Positions 1 through 9,400 of a DNA stretch of 64,000 bases are shown in pieces. Each line of letters opens with the position of its first letter. Within the stretch, counting starts at the first letter, position 1. Under the pieces are notes generated by a model. The model saw only the letters and a list, made by a program, of their open reading frames with translations. It was not told where the DNA came from and did not search any database. Where the stretch lies: positions 39,283-103,282 of the forward strand of contig JADLGO010000024.1 of the NCBI GenBank assembly GCA_020849275.1, given 5' to 3'. The stretch comes from Chthonomonadales bacterium (GTDB lineage: Bacteria > Armatimonadota > Chthonomonadetes > Chthonomonadales > CAJBBX01). The translations under genes and the position numbers were made by a program.

Positions 1-35
1 GTGGCTGTTCTAGCCGGGGCGAAAGGAGGGCTATC

Positions 36-1157
36 ATGCGAAGGATCACCTTTCCGCGCGCATCGTGGGCGGCGCTTGCGGCGGCTGGCCTCTGGATCGC
101 CGCGGCGGCGGCGCACGGACAGGCACGGATCAAGGATATCGCGGACGTGCAGGGCGCCCGCGGGAACCAACTCGTCGGCTATGGTCTCGTGGTAGGCCTC
201 GATGGCACGGGCGACAGCAACAGCACGCTCTTCACGGCCCAGAGCGTGGTGAACGCGCTGCAGCGGCAGGGCCTCAACCTGCCACAGGGCGCGATCAAGG
301 TCAAGAACGTGGCGGCCGTCTTCGTCACGGCGATGCTGCCGGCCTTCACCCGCAACGGCGCGGCCATCGATGTAACGGTCAGCTCCATCGGCGATGCACG
401 CTCGCTGCAGGGTGGCACGCTTCTTACCACACCGCTGCAGGGCGCGGACGGCGAGGTGTACGCCGTGGCGCAGGGCAACCTGTCCATCGGTGGCTTTAAC
501 TTCTCGGCGGGCGGCTCGCAGACGCAGAAGAACCACGTGAACGCCGGTCGCATTCCCGGAGGGGCCACTGTGGAGCGTGAGGTGCCCACGCAGATCACGG
601 ACGGCCAGACGGTGGAGATTCGGCTGAAGGAAGCCGACTTCACGACGGCCGCGCGGGTGGCGGAGGCCGTCAACGCGGCCGTGCCGGAGGCCGCCGCGGT
701 CGCGCTCGACCCCTACACCGTGCGCGTGAACCTCCCGCTCGCCTATCGCGACCGACCGGTGAGCTTCATCGCCAGTGTCGAGTCGCTGTCGGTAACGCCG
801 GACACGGCGGCCCGCATCGTGGTCAACGAGCGAACGGGCACCATCGTGATCGGTGGCGATGTTCGCGTCTCGCCCTGCGCCATCGCGCACGGCGGGATCC
901 AGGTGAAGATCGAGAACGCGCCCATCGTGGCGATCCCGGCGCCGTTCAGCGAGGACGGCCGGCCCGTGGTGGTGCCGCTGAAGGAGGTGACGGCGAAGGA
1001 GAAGGTCGCGCGGCTTGCGACCATCCCGGCCACGACCTCCGTTGGCCAGCTCGTCAAGGCGCTCAGCGGCCTGGGCCTGACGCCTCGCGACCTGATCGCC
1101 ATCCTCCAGGCGATGCGCGCGGCGGGGCACATCTCCGCCCCAATCGAGGTGCAGTGA
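36..1157 (+). CDS. flgI: Flagellar P-ring protein FlgI
   Basis: Forms the periplasmic P-ring around the flagellar rod, so the organism should be diderm. The 373-residue product has the usual FlgI length. It begins with a Sec signal peptide (about residues 1-29, ending AAAHGQA) followed by the typical opening RIKDIADVQGARGNQLVGYG and a conserved VVGLDGTGDS segment. The C-terminus has the family pattern of a helix running into DLIAILQAMRAAG. ATG 36 is preceded by AAAGGAGG at 22-29, an ideal ribosome site. A stop at 11-13 in another frame, after codons for WLF, may be the end of an upstream flgH, which would fit normal gene order, but too little is visible to call it. The next gene overlaps its stop, so this is the first complete gene of a flagellar operon. 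Confidence 0.97.
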   Translation: MRRITFPRASWAALAAAGLWIAAAAAHGQARIKDIADVQGARGNQLVGYGLVVGLDGTGDSNSTLFTAQSVVNALQRQGLNLPQGAIKVKNVAAVFVTAMLPAFTRNGAAIDVTVSSIGDARSLQGGTLLTTPLQGADGEVYAVAQGNLSIGGFNFSAGGSQTQKNHVNAGRIPGGATVEREVPTQITDGQTVEIRLKEADFTTAARVAEAVNAAVPEAAAVALDPYTVRVNLPLAYRDRPVSFIASVESLSVTPDTAARIVVNERTGTIVIGGDVRVSPCAIAHGGIQVKIENAPIVAIPAPFSEDGRPVVVPLKEVTAKEKVARLATIPATTSVGQLVKALSGLGLTPRDLIAILQAMRAAGHISAPIEVQ

Positions 1158-1468
1158 TGAGCACGCTCGCACCGATGTCACGGGAAGCGGCGCCGACCTC
1201 CGCCCCCGCTCGCCCGGCCGGCTCCGACGCGAGGCTGCATCAGGCCGCGCGGGGCATGGAGACGCTCTTTGCGAGCATGCTCCTGCGTCAGATGCACTCC
1301 AGCGCCGCCGCGGCGATGGGCGCCGAGGAGAGCAGCGCCGCGGGCACCTACCGCGAGATGCTCGATGACGCGCTCGCGGGCGCCATCGGCCGCTCTGGCG
1401 CGCTCGGCATCGGCGACACGCTCTACCGGTCGCTGAGTTCCGCGGCCGTCCACGAGGTGAAGCCATGA
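1157..1468 (+). CDS. flgJ: Short FlgJ-type rod-binding protein (no muramidase domain)
   Basis: Probably a rod-capping or rod-binding factor. The 103 residues match only the N-terminal half of proteobacterial FlgJ: a helix AARGMETLFASMLLRQM, then a G-x-Y-x-x-M-L-D-x-x-L element and a Gly-rich end (SGALGIGD). The peptidoglycan-hydrolase half is absent, as in many non-proteobacterial flagellar systems, so wall penetration must use another enzyme. ATG 1157 shares its A with the flgI TGA stop; a GTG at 1154 is an alternative start. The position between flgI and flgN supports the assignment. The sequence is short and Ala-rich, so the family call rests on the motif plus context. Confidence 0.82.
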   Translation: MSTLAPMSREAAPTSAPARPAGSDARLHQAARGMETLFASMLLRQMHSSAAAAMGAEESSAAGTYREMLDDALAGAIGRSGALGIGDTLYRSLSSAAVHEVKP

Positions 1469-1962
1469 GCCATCGTGGACTGGTCGGGGCGCTCGTCCGG
1501 GCGCTCCAACAGGAGCTCGACGCGGCCGAGCGCGTGCACGCCGCGGTCACGGCGATGACCGGGGCGCTCGTGGCGAATGACGGCGCGCGCGTCGGCGGCC
1601 TGTGCGCCACGCTGGACGCGACGGCGTCCGCCGCGCCGGCGCTGGAGCGGCGGCGCGTGACGGCGGCGGTGGCGCTGGCCGTGGAGGTCGACCTGCCGCC
1701 GACGGCCACGCTCGCCGCCGTCGCCGCGCGGCTCGGCCGAGGGGACGAGCGGCGTCTGCTTGCGCTCCGCGAGAAGATCCTGGCCGCACATGCCGATATC
1801 ATGGCTGGAAATGAGCGCAACCGCGCGCTACTCGCCACGGCGATCGAGTATACGCAGGTCTCGCTCGAGGCGATCGCGGGGGTCATCGCCCGGGCGAGCG
1901 CCTACGGCGGCGGGCGGGCGGCCTCCGAGCCCATGTCCCTTTGCCTGGACCACCGGGCGTGA
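1465..1962 (+). CDS. flgN: FlgN-type flagellar export chaperone
   Basis: Likely cytoplasmic chaperone for the hook-associated proteins FlgK and FlgL, which are encoded directly downstream. The 165-residue product is almost entirely helical, with an N-terminal helix LVRALQQELDAAERVHAAV and a C-terminal amphipathic helix region (about residues 105-150) of the kind that binds FlgK/FlgL tails. FlgN proteins are poorly conserved, so the call relies on length, helical character and position. The start ATG overlaps the flgJ stop (ATGA), suggesting translational coupling. No FlgM anti-sigma gene is present, although flgM often precedes flgN in this type of operon. Confidence 0.8.
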   Translation: MSHRGLVGALVRALQQELDAAERVHAAVTAMTGALVANDGARVGGLCATLDATASAAPALERRRVTAAVALAVEVDLPPTATLAAVAARLGRGDERRLLALREKILAAHADIMAGNERNRALLATAIEYTQVSLEAIAGVIARASAYGGGRAASEPMSLCLDHRA

Positions 1963-1995
1963 GCCGCGCAGGCCGCGCCAGGCAGGGAGCCAATC

Positions 1996-3408
1996 GTGGC
2001 TAGCACCTTCGGCACGTTCGAGATCGCCCGCGGCGCCATGCGGACGAGCCAGACGGCGATGACGGTGATCGGACACAACATCGCCAACATCAACACGCCG
2101 GGCTACTCGCGCCAGACGGTGGAGATCGTCGCCACCGAGCCCTACACCGTGCCGGGCCTCGACCACGGCCGCCCGGGGCAGGTGGGCACCGGCGTGGACG
2201 TGGCCAGCATCCGGCGCGTCCGCGATGTGTTCGTCGATCAGCGCCTGCAGGCCGCCGGCGCCGAGCGGGCCGAGGTCAGTCAGCTCGCCGAGTTGCTCGA
2301 CCGGGTTCAGTCCCTCTACATGGAGCCCGGCGCCGGTGGCATCGGCATACGGACCACCGCGTTCTTCAGCGCCTTCCACGACCTGGCGGGGAACCCGGAG
2401 CGTGCCGAGCTACGCGCGGCGGCACGGCAGTCGGGCGTGAGCCTCGCCTCGCAGATTCGGGCGGTCCACGGCGCGCTTGAGGGCGTGGAGGGCGACATCG
2501 CCGACCAGGTGCGCGCGAACATCTTGGACGCCAACAGCCTGGCTGGCCAGGTGGCCGAGCTGAACACGCAGATCGCCAACAGTCTCGCCGTGGGCGACCA
2601 CCCGAACGACCTGCAGGACCGGCGCGACGAGATCATCCGGCGTCTGGGCGCGCTGGCCGGCGTCGACAGCACGGTGGAACTCGACGCCGGAGGCAAGCCG
2701 ACCGGGCACGTGAGCGTGTTCGTGGCGGGTTTCGCACTGGTGCAGGGAGGCCACGCCGCCGAGTTGCCAGAGCGTTTCCAGTTCTCCGGCGGCACGCCCT
2801 ACCTCGTCGACGGCGACGAGCGCATCGAGTTGCGCGGCGGGTCCCTGGCGGGCATGGCGCGCGCCTCGGAGCACATCGCGGCGTACAAGAGCGATCTGGA
2901 CGCGCTCGCCTCGACCCTGATCGGCAGCGTGAACGCGCTTCACAGCACCGGGTACGGCCAGGACGGCCAGACTGGCATCGCCTTCTTCACCGGCGCCGGC
3001 GCGGCGGACATCGCCGTGAGCCCTGAGGTGCAGACCGACGCAGGGGCCATCGCGGCCGGCGCCGCGCTCCCTGGCGGTGGCGCTCCCCCGCCAGGAAACG
3101 GCGAGGCGGCCCGCGCCATCGCCGACCTGGCCGACGCGCGCCTGATCGGCCAGCAGACGCTTGGCGAGAGCTACGCTACCTCCGTCGCGCTCGTCGGAGC
3201 CGACGCCCGCACCTACGCCGAGCGCACCGACAGCCTGGACCTGCTCGTGGAGCAGCTTCAGAGCCTGCGTAGCTCCGTCTCCGGCGTGTCGCTGAATGAG
3301 GAGCTCACCATGATGCTGCAGCATCAGCGCTCCTACCAGGCCGCCGCTCGCCTGCTCAACACGTTCGACGACGCGCTCAAGACGCTGATCGACACGCTCG
3401 GGCGCTAG
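1996..3408 (+). CDS. flgK: Flagellar hook-associated protein 1 FlgK
   Basis: Forms the first hook-filament junction ring. The 470-residue product starts with GTG 1996, preceded by CAGGGAG. It carries the flagellar rod/hook N-terminal signature IGHNIANINTPGYSRQTVE near residues 29-47, the FlgK segment VFVDQRLQAAGAERAEV, and the C-terminal coiled coil with the typical SGVSLNEELTMMLQHQRSY element followed by AAARLLNTFDDALKTLIDTL. The length is at the short end for FlgK, so the variable central D2/D3 region is small. It lies 33 bases after flgN and 11 bases before flgL, as in classical flgN-flgK-flgL operons. Confidence 0.97.
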   Translation: MASTFGTFEIARGAMRTSQTAMTVIGHNIANINTPGYSRQTVEIVATEPYTVPGLDHGRPGQVGTGVDVASIRRVRDVFVDQRLQAAGAERAEVSQLAELLDRVQSLYMEPGAGGIGIRTTAFFSAFHDLAGNPERAELRAAARQSGVSLASQIRAVHGALEGVEGDIADQVRANILDANSLAGQVAELNTQIANSLAVGDHPNDLQDRRDEIIRRLGALAGVDSTVELDAGGKPTGHVSVFVAGFALVQGGHAAELPERFQFSGGTPYLVDGDERIELRGGSLAGMARASEHIAAYKSDLDALASTLIGSVNALHSTGYGQDGQTGIAFFTGAGAADIAVSPEVQTDAGAIAAGAALPGGGAPPPGNGEAARAIADLADARLIGQQTLGESYATSVALVGADARTYAERTDSLDLLVEQLQSLRSSVSGVSLNEELTMMLQHQRSYQAAARLLNTFDDALKTLIDTLGR

Positions 3409-3419
3409 GAGGCGACACG

Positions 3420-4313
3420 ATGCGTATCAGCACCGATATGCTGCTGCGGAACTCGCTTTCGGGCATCAACCGCTCCTACGAGCGCTTCTCGGCTGCCCAG
3501 CAGCAGCTTGGCACTGGTAAGCGCATCACGAAGCCGTCGGACGACCCGCAGGGGCTCGGACTCGCGATCAACATGCGCGAGGTGCAGGACCGTATCGCCC
3601 AGTACCAGCGCAACATAAACGACGCCCGCGGGTTCATGGCCACGAGCGATGCGGCGCTGGGGCAGGCGGTCACGCTTGTGCGGCAGGCCAGGACCCTCGG
3701 CATCGAGACGGTCAATGGCAGCATCGACCCGGACGAACGGGCGATCATCGCGCAACAAGTGAACGACATCATCCGCGCCGTCGGCAACCTGGGGAACGCC
3801 ACCTATGGATCGCGGTACGTGTTCGGCGGCCAGGAGACGCGCAAGCCGCCAATGGAGTCACGGAGCAACCGCTACGTGTACGTTGGGGCGGCGGATGGCG
3901 GCGGCGCCGATGCGCTGACCACGGAGCTCGGCTCGGGCGACTACATGCGGATCAACGGCACGGCCGATCGGCTCTTCATACCGGCGATCGACGCGCTGTC
4001 GAGCTTGCGCGACAGCATTGCCAACGGCAGCCAGGACCACATCTCGCGAGAGGACCTGACGGCGATCGACGCGCAGCTGGGGGTGCTGCTCGGGGCTCGC
4101 GCCGACATCGGCGCCAAGGTGCAGCGCCTCGACCAGGCGAGATCGCGGCACGAACAGACGACGCTCACCGTGACCGCGCTGATCTCCAGCATCGAGGACG
4201 CGGACATCCCGAAGGTCGTCGTGGACATGACCACGGCGGAGCTAACCTACCAGGCGGCGCTCGCGTCCGCCGCGCGCGGGCTCTCCCAGAGCCTGCTGGA
4301 CTACCTGCGATGA
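3420..4313 (+). CDS. flgL: Flagellar hook-associated protein 3 FlgL
   Basis: Second hook-filament junction protein, flagellin-like in fold. The 297-residue product begins MRISTDMLLRNSLSGINRS and contains the flagellin-type N-terminal coiled coil with GKRITKPSDDPQGLGLAINM. It ends in the matching C-terminal coiled coil (TTAELTYQAALASAARGLS). The length is typical. ATG 3420 has an AGGAGG ribosome site immediately after the flgK stop. A central insert around residues 125-185 (VFGGQETRKPPM and following) is the exposed domain. Its last bases overlap the open frame leading into fliW, and the genes are almost certainly co-transcribed. Confidence 0.96.
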   Translation: MRISTDMLLRNSLSGINRSYERFSAAQQQLGTGKRITKPSDDPQGLGLAINMREVQDRIAQYQRNINDARGFMATSDAALGQAVTLVRQARTLGIETVNGSIDPDERAIIAQQVNDIIRAVGNLGNATYGSRYVFGGQETRKPPMESRSNRYVYVGAADGGGADALTTELGSGDYMRINGTADRLFIPAIDALSSLRDSIANGSQDHISREDLTAIDAQLGVLLGARADIGAKVQRLDQARSRHEQTTLTVTALISSIEDADIPKVVVDMTTAELTYQAALASAARGLSQSLLDYLR

Positions 4314-4402
4314 CAGCGCGACACGAACCTCGGTCCGGGGCCGCGGGCAACGGCCGGGCCACGCGCCCGGCCGCCGCGGGAACAGGCCGCAGCGAGGAGC
4401 AG

Positions 4403-4861
4403 ATGACCACTACGCAGACCGCCTGGACGGCGCGCACCACGCGCTTCGGACCCATCGAGGTGAGCGACGACCTGGTGATCACGATCTTGGGCGGGCTGAT
4501 CGGATTTGAGGCGTGCGAGCGGTTCGTCGTGCTGCGCAACGACGACGCAAGCCCGCTGCGTTGGCTTCAGTCGCTGGACGACGGCTCCGTCGCCTTTCCC
4601 GCAATGGACCCCCGGACCTTTATGCCGGAGTACTCGCCGAGCATTCCGGGCGCCGACGCGGCACAATTGGAGTTGACGGCCGACACGCCGCGGTTGCTGC
4701 TGACCATCGTCACGATCCCGCGCGACAACCCGCGCGGCATGACGGCCAACCTGCTGGGGCCGGTCGTGGTGAACGCGCAAACCCGCCGCGGGCGCCAGGT
4801 GATCGCGCTGAACGACTCGTACCCCATACGGTACCGTATCCTCGCCGATACGGCCGGGTGA
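4403..4861 (+). CDS. fliW: Flagellar assembly factor FliW
   Basis: FliW is a small cytoplasmic protein that binds and antagonises CsrA, and is titrated by flagellin, linking flagellin synthesis to filament assembly. The product contains the FliW core: TTRFGPIEV, the GGLIGFEACERFVVL turn, SPLRWLQSLDD, and a C-terminal block with PRDNPRGMTANLLGPVVVN. The frame is open upstream to an ATG at 4310, but ATG 4403 is preferred: GAGGAG lies about 8 bases upstream, and the extra 31 residues are low-complexity Gly/Ala/Arg unlike the family. The resulting 152 residues match the usual FliW length. csrA follows directly, the classic gene pair. Confidence 0.95.
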   Translation: MTTTQTAWTARTTRFGPIEVSDDLVITILGGLIGFEACERFVVLRNDDASPLRWLQSLDDGSVAFPAMDPRTFMPEYSPSIPGADAAQLELTADTPRLLLTIVTIPRDNPRGMTANLLGPVVVNAQTRRGRQVIALNDSYPIRYRILADTAG

Positions 4862-4928
4862 GCCGGAGGCCACGGCTCGCGTCGGGGCGCCACCGGGCGC
4901 CGGGTCCGCACGCCATGGAGGGCAGGAC

Positions 4929-5156
4929 ATGCTGGTTCTGACACGCAAGCCCGACCAGAGCATCATGGTCGGCAACGAGATCGAGATCACCATCCTGGAG
5001 GTGCGCGGCGAGCAGGTGCGCATGGGCATCCGAGCGCCGCGCGCGGTGTCGGTGCACCGCAAGGAGGTTTTCGACCAGATCCGGGAGGAGAACCGGGCCG
5101 CGCGCACGGCGCCGGCCGAGCGCCTCGATGGGCTGGGCGAGCTCTTCGGCGGCTGA
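4929..5156 (+). CDS. csrA: Carbon storage regulator / translational repressor CsrA
   Basis: RNA-binding dimer that represses or stabilises target mRNAs by binding GGA motifs near ribosome sites. The 75-residue product begins MLVLTRKPDQSIMVGNEIEI, the canonical CsrA opening. It retains the RNA-contact region APRAVSVHRKEVF, including the arginine equivalent to R44 of the E. coli protein. A short Arg/Ala-rich C-terminal tail extends beyond the core. FliW, whose gene lies 67 bases upstream, is the expected protein antagonist. In organisms with this pair, flagellin mRNA is the known main target, but the flagellin gene is not in this window. Last gene of the flagellar run; the next gene is convergent. 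Confidence 0.97.
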   Translation: MLVLTRKPDQSIMVGNEIEITILEVRGEQVRMGIRAPRAVSVHRKEVFDQIREENRAARTAPAERLDGLGELFGG

Positions 5157-5161
5157 GCGAC

Positions 5162-6190
5162 TCACATGAGGGGCGCGGCCGTCCGGCGAACCTCGTCGGG
5201 CGAGGCCGTGCCGGTCGTGCCGAGCTTGCGGATGGTGACGGCCGCGCACAGGTTGCCGAGCAGCGCGGCCTCCTCCGGGGTCGCGCCCGCGCACAGGCCG
5301 CAGACGATGCCGGCCGTCGCGCTATCGCCGGCGCCCACGATGTCGATGGGCTCCGGGACCGGGACGGACGGCACGCGCGTCGCGCGCTCGGCATCGCAGA
5401 CCATGATCCCCGCGGCGCCCATCGTCACGAACACGGGCCGGCCGCAGAGCGTGGCGAGTGTCTTCCCACATGCGCCGGCGCCCTCGGGCGTCTCCGCCGT
5501 CGAGGGATCGCTCCCGAGCGCGCGGGCGGCCTCGTGATGGTTCGGCTTGGTGACCACGTGGCGGTACTCGCCGATGCGGCGCCGCGAGTCCGCGAAGATC
5601 AACACGCCGGGCACGCGTCGGCCGAGGTCGGCCAGCATCCCCCGGATCCGGTCGGTGACCGCACCGCAGTTGCGTTCCTCCACCTGGTCCATTACCACGA
5701 TCGCATCCACCCGGCGCTCCGCCACGCGCTGCGCGACGGCGGCGGCCAGGCGCTCCTCAAGGTCCGGGCCGAGTGGGGCCCGGTTCTTGGTGTCGAGCCG
5801 CTCCATCTCGCGCTCGCCCGATGCGGTGCGGAGCATCGGCTTGGTATAGGTGGGGGTGAAGCGCGCCGCCGCGTGCGCGAGCGGGGCCGTGTCGACCCCG
5901 GTGCGTTGCAGGCCGCGCACCAGCTCGTACCCTTCCCCGTCGTCCCCGATCACGCCGATCGCCTCCAGCGAGCGAACGCCGAGCGCGGCAAGATTGCTCG
6001 TCACAGTCCCGGCGGCGCCCGGGCTGCAGCGGACCTCAACCACCTGGCGCGCCTCCAGGCCCGTCTCGATGGATCGCTCCGCGAGCGCGGGATCGATCAC
6101 GAGATAGCGGTCGAGGAAGAAGTCGCCAAGCACGGCGACCCGGATCGTCGGGATTCGGTCGAGCAACTCCTCCAGCCGCTCTCGGGTCAC
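5162..6190 (-). CDS. PfkB/ribokinase-family carbohydrate kinase, RfaE-N-like
   Basis: Probable ATP-dependent sugar or sugar-phosphate kinase. The 342-residue product opens with RIPTIRVAVLGDFFLDRYL and resembles the kinase half of heptose-phosphate kinases (RfaE/HldE). It has a Gly-rich segment (SPGAAGTVTSNLAALG), the KPNHHEA motif, and the PfkB C-terminal signature DIVGAGDSATAG near residues 283-294, whose Asp is the catalytic base. There is no nucleotidyltransferase half. GTG 6190 is chosen because GGGAGGAG lies just upstream and the family sequence starts there; the frame is open to 6325, but those residues look non-coding. Substrate not determinable; heptose 7-phosphate, ribose or a modified sugar are all possible. 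Confidence 0.86.
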   Translation of the reverse strand: MTRERLEELLDRIPTIRVAVLGDFFLDRYLVIDPALAERSIETGLEARQVVEVRCSPGAAGTVTSNLAALGVRSLEAIGVIGDDGEGYELVRGLQRTGVDTAPLAHAAARFTPTYTKPMLRTASGEREMERLDTKNRAPLGPDLEERLAAAVAQRVAERRVDAIVVMDQVEERNCGAVTDRIRGMLADLGRRVPGVLIFADSRRRIGEYRHVVTKPNHHEAARALGSDPSTAETPEGAGACGKTLATLCGRPVFVTMGAAGIMVCDAERATRVPSVPVPEPIDIVGAGDSATAGIVCGLCAGATPEEAALLGNLCAAVTIRKLGTTGTASPDEVRRTAAPLM

Positions 6191-6311
6191 TGCGCGCGCT
6201 CCTCCCTGCCGGCGCTTGCAGGCCCGGCTACAGCAGGATAGGGCACGGCCCGGCCTCCTGTCAAGCGCCGCCGCGCGGCTGAGCCGGCGAGCAGGATCGG
6301 GCGCTCGCCTG

Positions 6312-6317
6312 TATAAT
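6312..6317 (+). promoter_or_regulatory. Possible -10 element upstream of the 1322-residue secreted protein gene
   Basis: An exact TATAAT at 6312-6317 stands out in this G+C-rich 236-base gap between two divergent genes and lies about 110 bases before the ATG at 6427. No good -35 hexamer is visible 16-18 bases upstream, so the promoter call is tentative. The rest of the gap shows no open frame with a ribosome site. Confidence 0.35.
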
Positions 6318-6426
6318 GTGAGCACGTCATGGCGGCGGCGTCTTCGGTCCGGCGGCGGTCCTGGCGCGCATTGCGTGGGCCGCGCGCCCCGGTCGCGGTT
6401 CCGTTCGCCGCCGATGGAGGACCCGG

Positions 6427-9400
6427 ATGCGTCGATCGGCGCTACTCGTCACCACCCTCGTAGCCCTCGTGGCGGCCTCCGCGACGCTCTGCGCGCAGGG
6501 TGGCCGTAAGCCGGGGCGTCGCCCCAACGCGAAGCCGCCCTCCGCAAAGCCGGTGAACCGCGCGCGACTGCTGATCCCGGGCGTCGGCGGGTCGACCCCG
6601 CGCAAGCCGGGGCCGCCGAAGCCTTCCGCGCCCGAGGTCCTGCTCGGTCTTCCCGGCCCGCTGCCCGCGCTTCCGGGCCCCGCGCAGATGCCGAGGCCAG
6701 GAGCGGGGGCGGACCTCGGTGGGCTCGAGCTGCGAGCCGCCGGCCCAGCGCTCTACGGCCTCAGCGTTGCCTGGGGGCCGGATGGCGGCATCGCGGGGTG
6801 GGACCGCGACGGTGGCAAACGCGCACGGCGTCTGGCGCAGCTTCTGCGCTCGGCGGGGGCCACGGGCCTGCGCGTCCCGCTCTCGTGGGCGCAAGTGGAG
6901 CCCAGGCGCGGGCAGATGGACTGGCGGGCCACGGATCGCTTCATGCGTTTCGCGCGCGAGCTGGGAGTCCCGCTGACCTGCACGCTCGCCGGCACGCCGT
7001 CCTGGGCGACGGAGAGCCCCGCCGCCGCGGCGCCACTGCTGCGCCTGAAGGGGCTACGCACGGCCGATCGGCCGCCGTCGCCCGCGTACTACGACGACCT
7101 GGGCCGGTTCGCCCGCTCGGCGGCCGGCCGCTACCGGGGCCTCGTGCGGAGCTGGGAGTTCTGGAGCGAGCCGGATGGCCGCGGCATGGTCACCGTGGTG
7201 GCGGACGCGGCCGGCAAGCCGGTGGACGCGCGCCCCGGTGTCGAGCCGAAGGTCTACGCAGCGCTTCTGAGCGTGTTTGCGCGCGCCGTCAGGGCATCGA
7301 ACCCCGCGGCGATGGTGGCCGTCGGCGGCCTCTCGGATCAGCACACCGATTTCCTGCAGGGCCTGTATGCCGCGGGCGCCTCCAGCGTCTTCGACGCGGT
7401 CGCCCTGCACCCGTACCGTGACCGCGGCCTCGTGGCGCTCGAGTGGGTGGACGCGTGCCGCGACGTGATGCTCCGCAGTGGCGACGCCGCCAAGCCCATC
7501 TGGATTACGGCGTGGGGATGGCCGACCTCCTCGAGCGCGCCGCATGGCGTGCTGCCCCTGCACCAGGCGCGGCTGGTGCGCGAAAGCCTGGAGGCGATGC
7601 GTCGGCGGCCCTTCATCGGGGCGGCCTTCTACGAGAGCCTCAATGACTGGCGGGGCTCCTCCGCGCTCCGGACGGCCGGGCTGTGCACCGATGACCTTCG
7701 CGCCAAGGCCGGCTTCGCGGCCTTCCGCGAGGCCGTGACGGGCCGCCTACCCGGCCCGGTCATGGCCTTTCGTCGCGTTCCGCTGATGGCGGGTGGGCCG
7801 ACCGGTGACGAGCCCGGCATGCGCTGTCCGCCCGTCGCCGTCACGGTCGACGCGGCGAAGCCTGGCGGCCCCGTTCCGCGCGTGTGGGAGGGCTACGCCC
7901 AGGGCAGCGAGCCCGGGGGGGCCAGCGTGGCTCAGGGCCTGGCCGGACGCCTGCGCGGCCTGTCGGCGCGCCTCGTTCGGTTCGACCCATTCCCGGATCC
8001 CGGCGCCGTGCGTGCCGCCGCCGGCGGCGTCCGGTTGGCGTCAACGGCCGGTGCCGCCGCCTTCGACCCCGGCCGTGTGGACTGGGCCTATGCCGACCGC
8101 ATGATGGAGGCCGTAACGCAGTCGGGCGCTCGCCCGATGCTGACGTTCGGCACGATGCCCACCGCCCTCTCGTCGCCGCACTCCGACGCGTGGCTGCCGC
8201 GCCAACACGAGGAGTACGCCGCCTTCGTGCGCTCCGTCGTGGCGCGATTCAGCGGCGAGCAGAGGCGCGCGGTCGGCTACTGGGAACTGGCCGCTCCGCG
8301 CCTGGAGGGCCATGCCGCGCTGGCCGCCTGGCTTCGGCTCTACGAGACGTTCGCCGGCGCCGTTCTGGCGGTCGATCCGACGGCCAAGGTGGGCGGGCCC
8401 GCCGGGGCCGGGCCGGACTCGCCGGCCATACCCGCGCTCCTGGCCTACTGCGAGGAGCGGCGCGTGCCGCTGCATTTCGTCTCGTGGTCCTCCTACCGCG
8501 CACAGCCGGCGGCGCTGGGCGAGGACATCGCCGCCGTGCGGCGAATGGTGGCGGCGCACCCTGGCCTGAAGGGCGTGGAGGTCGTCCTCGGCGAATGGGC
8601 CGCGAGCCCGCGCGTCACGCCGGCCAACGACGGCCTGGAGGCCTCTTCGTACGTGCTGGCCTCCGCCGAGGTCCTCATGCAGGCGCAGCCGGATCGCGCG
8701 CTCTTCTTCGAGGCGAAGGACGGGGTGAGCTTCCGCGACCCGACGGACCGGTTCTGGGGGCGCTGGGGCCTGGTGACCAGCGATGGTCAGCCCAAGCCCT
8801 CCTACAACGCCTTCCTGATGCTCAGCCGGCTGGAGGGTGTGCGCTTGCCGGTTGCGTCCGAGGATACCGACGTACGCGCCGTGGCGAGCACCGGCCGCGA
8901 CGAAGTTCACGTGCTCGTGTGGTACCGCCCGGGGAGCGGCGGAGAGCACGCCCCCGATGGCGATACGCCCGTTTTGGTGCGAGTGACGGGGCTGCCCTGG
9001 AGCCGGCCGACGGTGGGGCGTCAGTGGCTGCTGGACGGCACGCACGGCAACGCGATGGCCGGCCCGGGCCGCGGGGAGTTGCCGCAAGTTGCCGCGTTCC
9101 AGGTGGGCCCCGGGGCGCTCGAGGTGCCCGTCGTGTTGTCGCCCAATGGGGCGACGCTCGTCGAGTTGCGGCCGGGAGCGCCAACGCGCACCGAACTGAG
9201 CCTCCGTACGAGCCAGTACGTGGTGCGCAACGGCGAGCCGTTCACCGTCACCGCGACGGTGCGTAACGCGGGGAGCCGGCCGGAGCGCGTGACCGTGGTC
9301 GTGGGCAGCGCGGACCCGGCGCTGATCTCGCCCGGCTCTGGCCGGCTCGGGCCCGTCCGGCTGGCCCCTGGCGCCACGCAGACGCTGCGATTGCGCGTGA

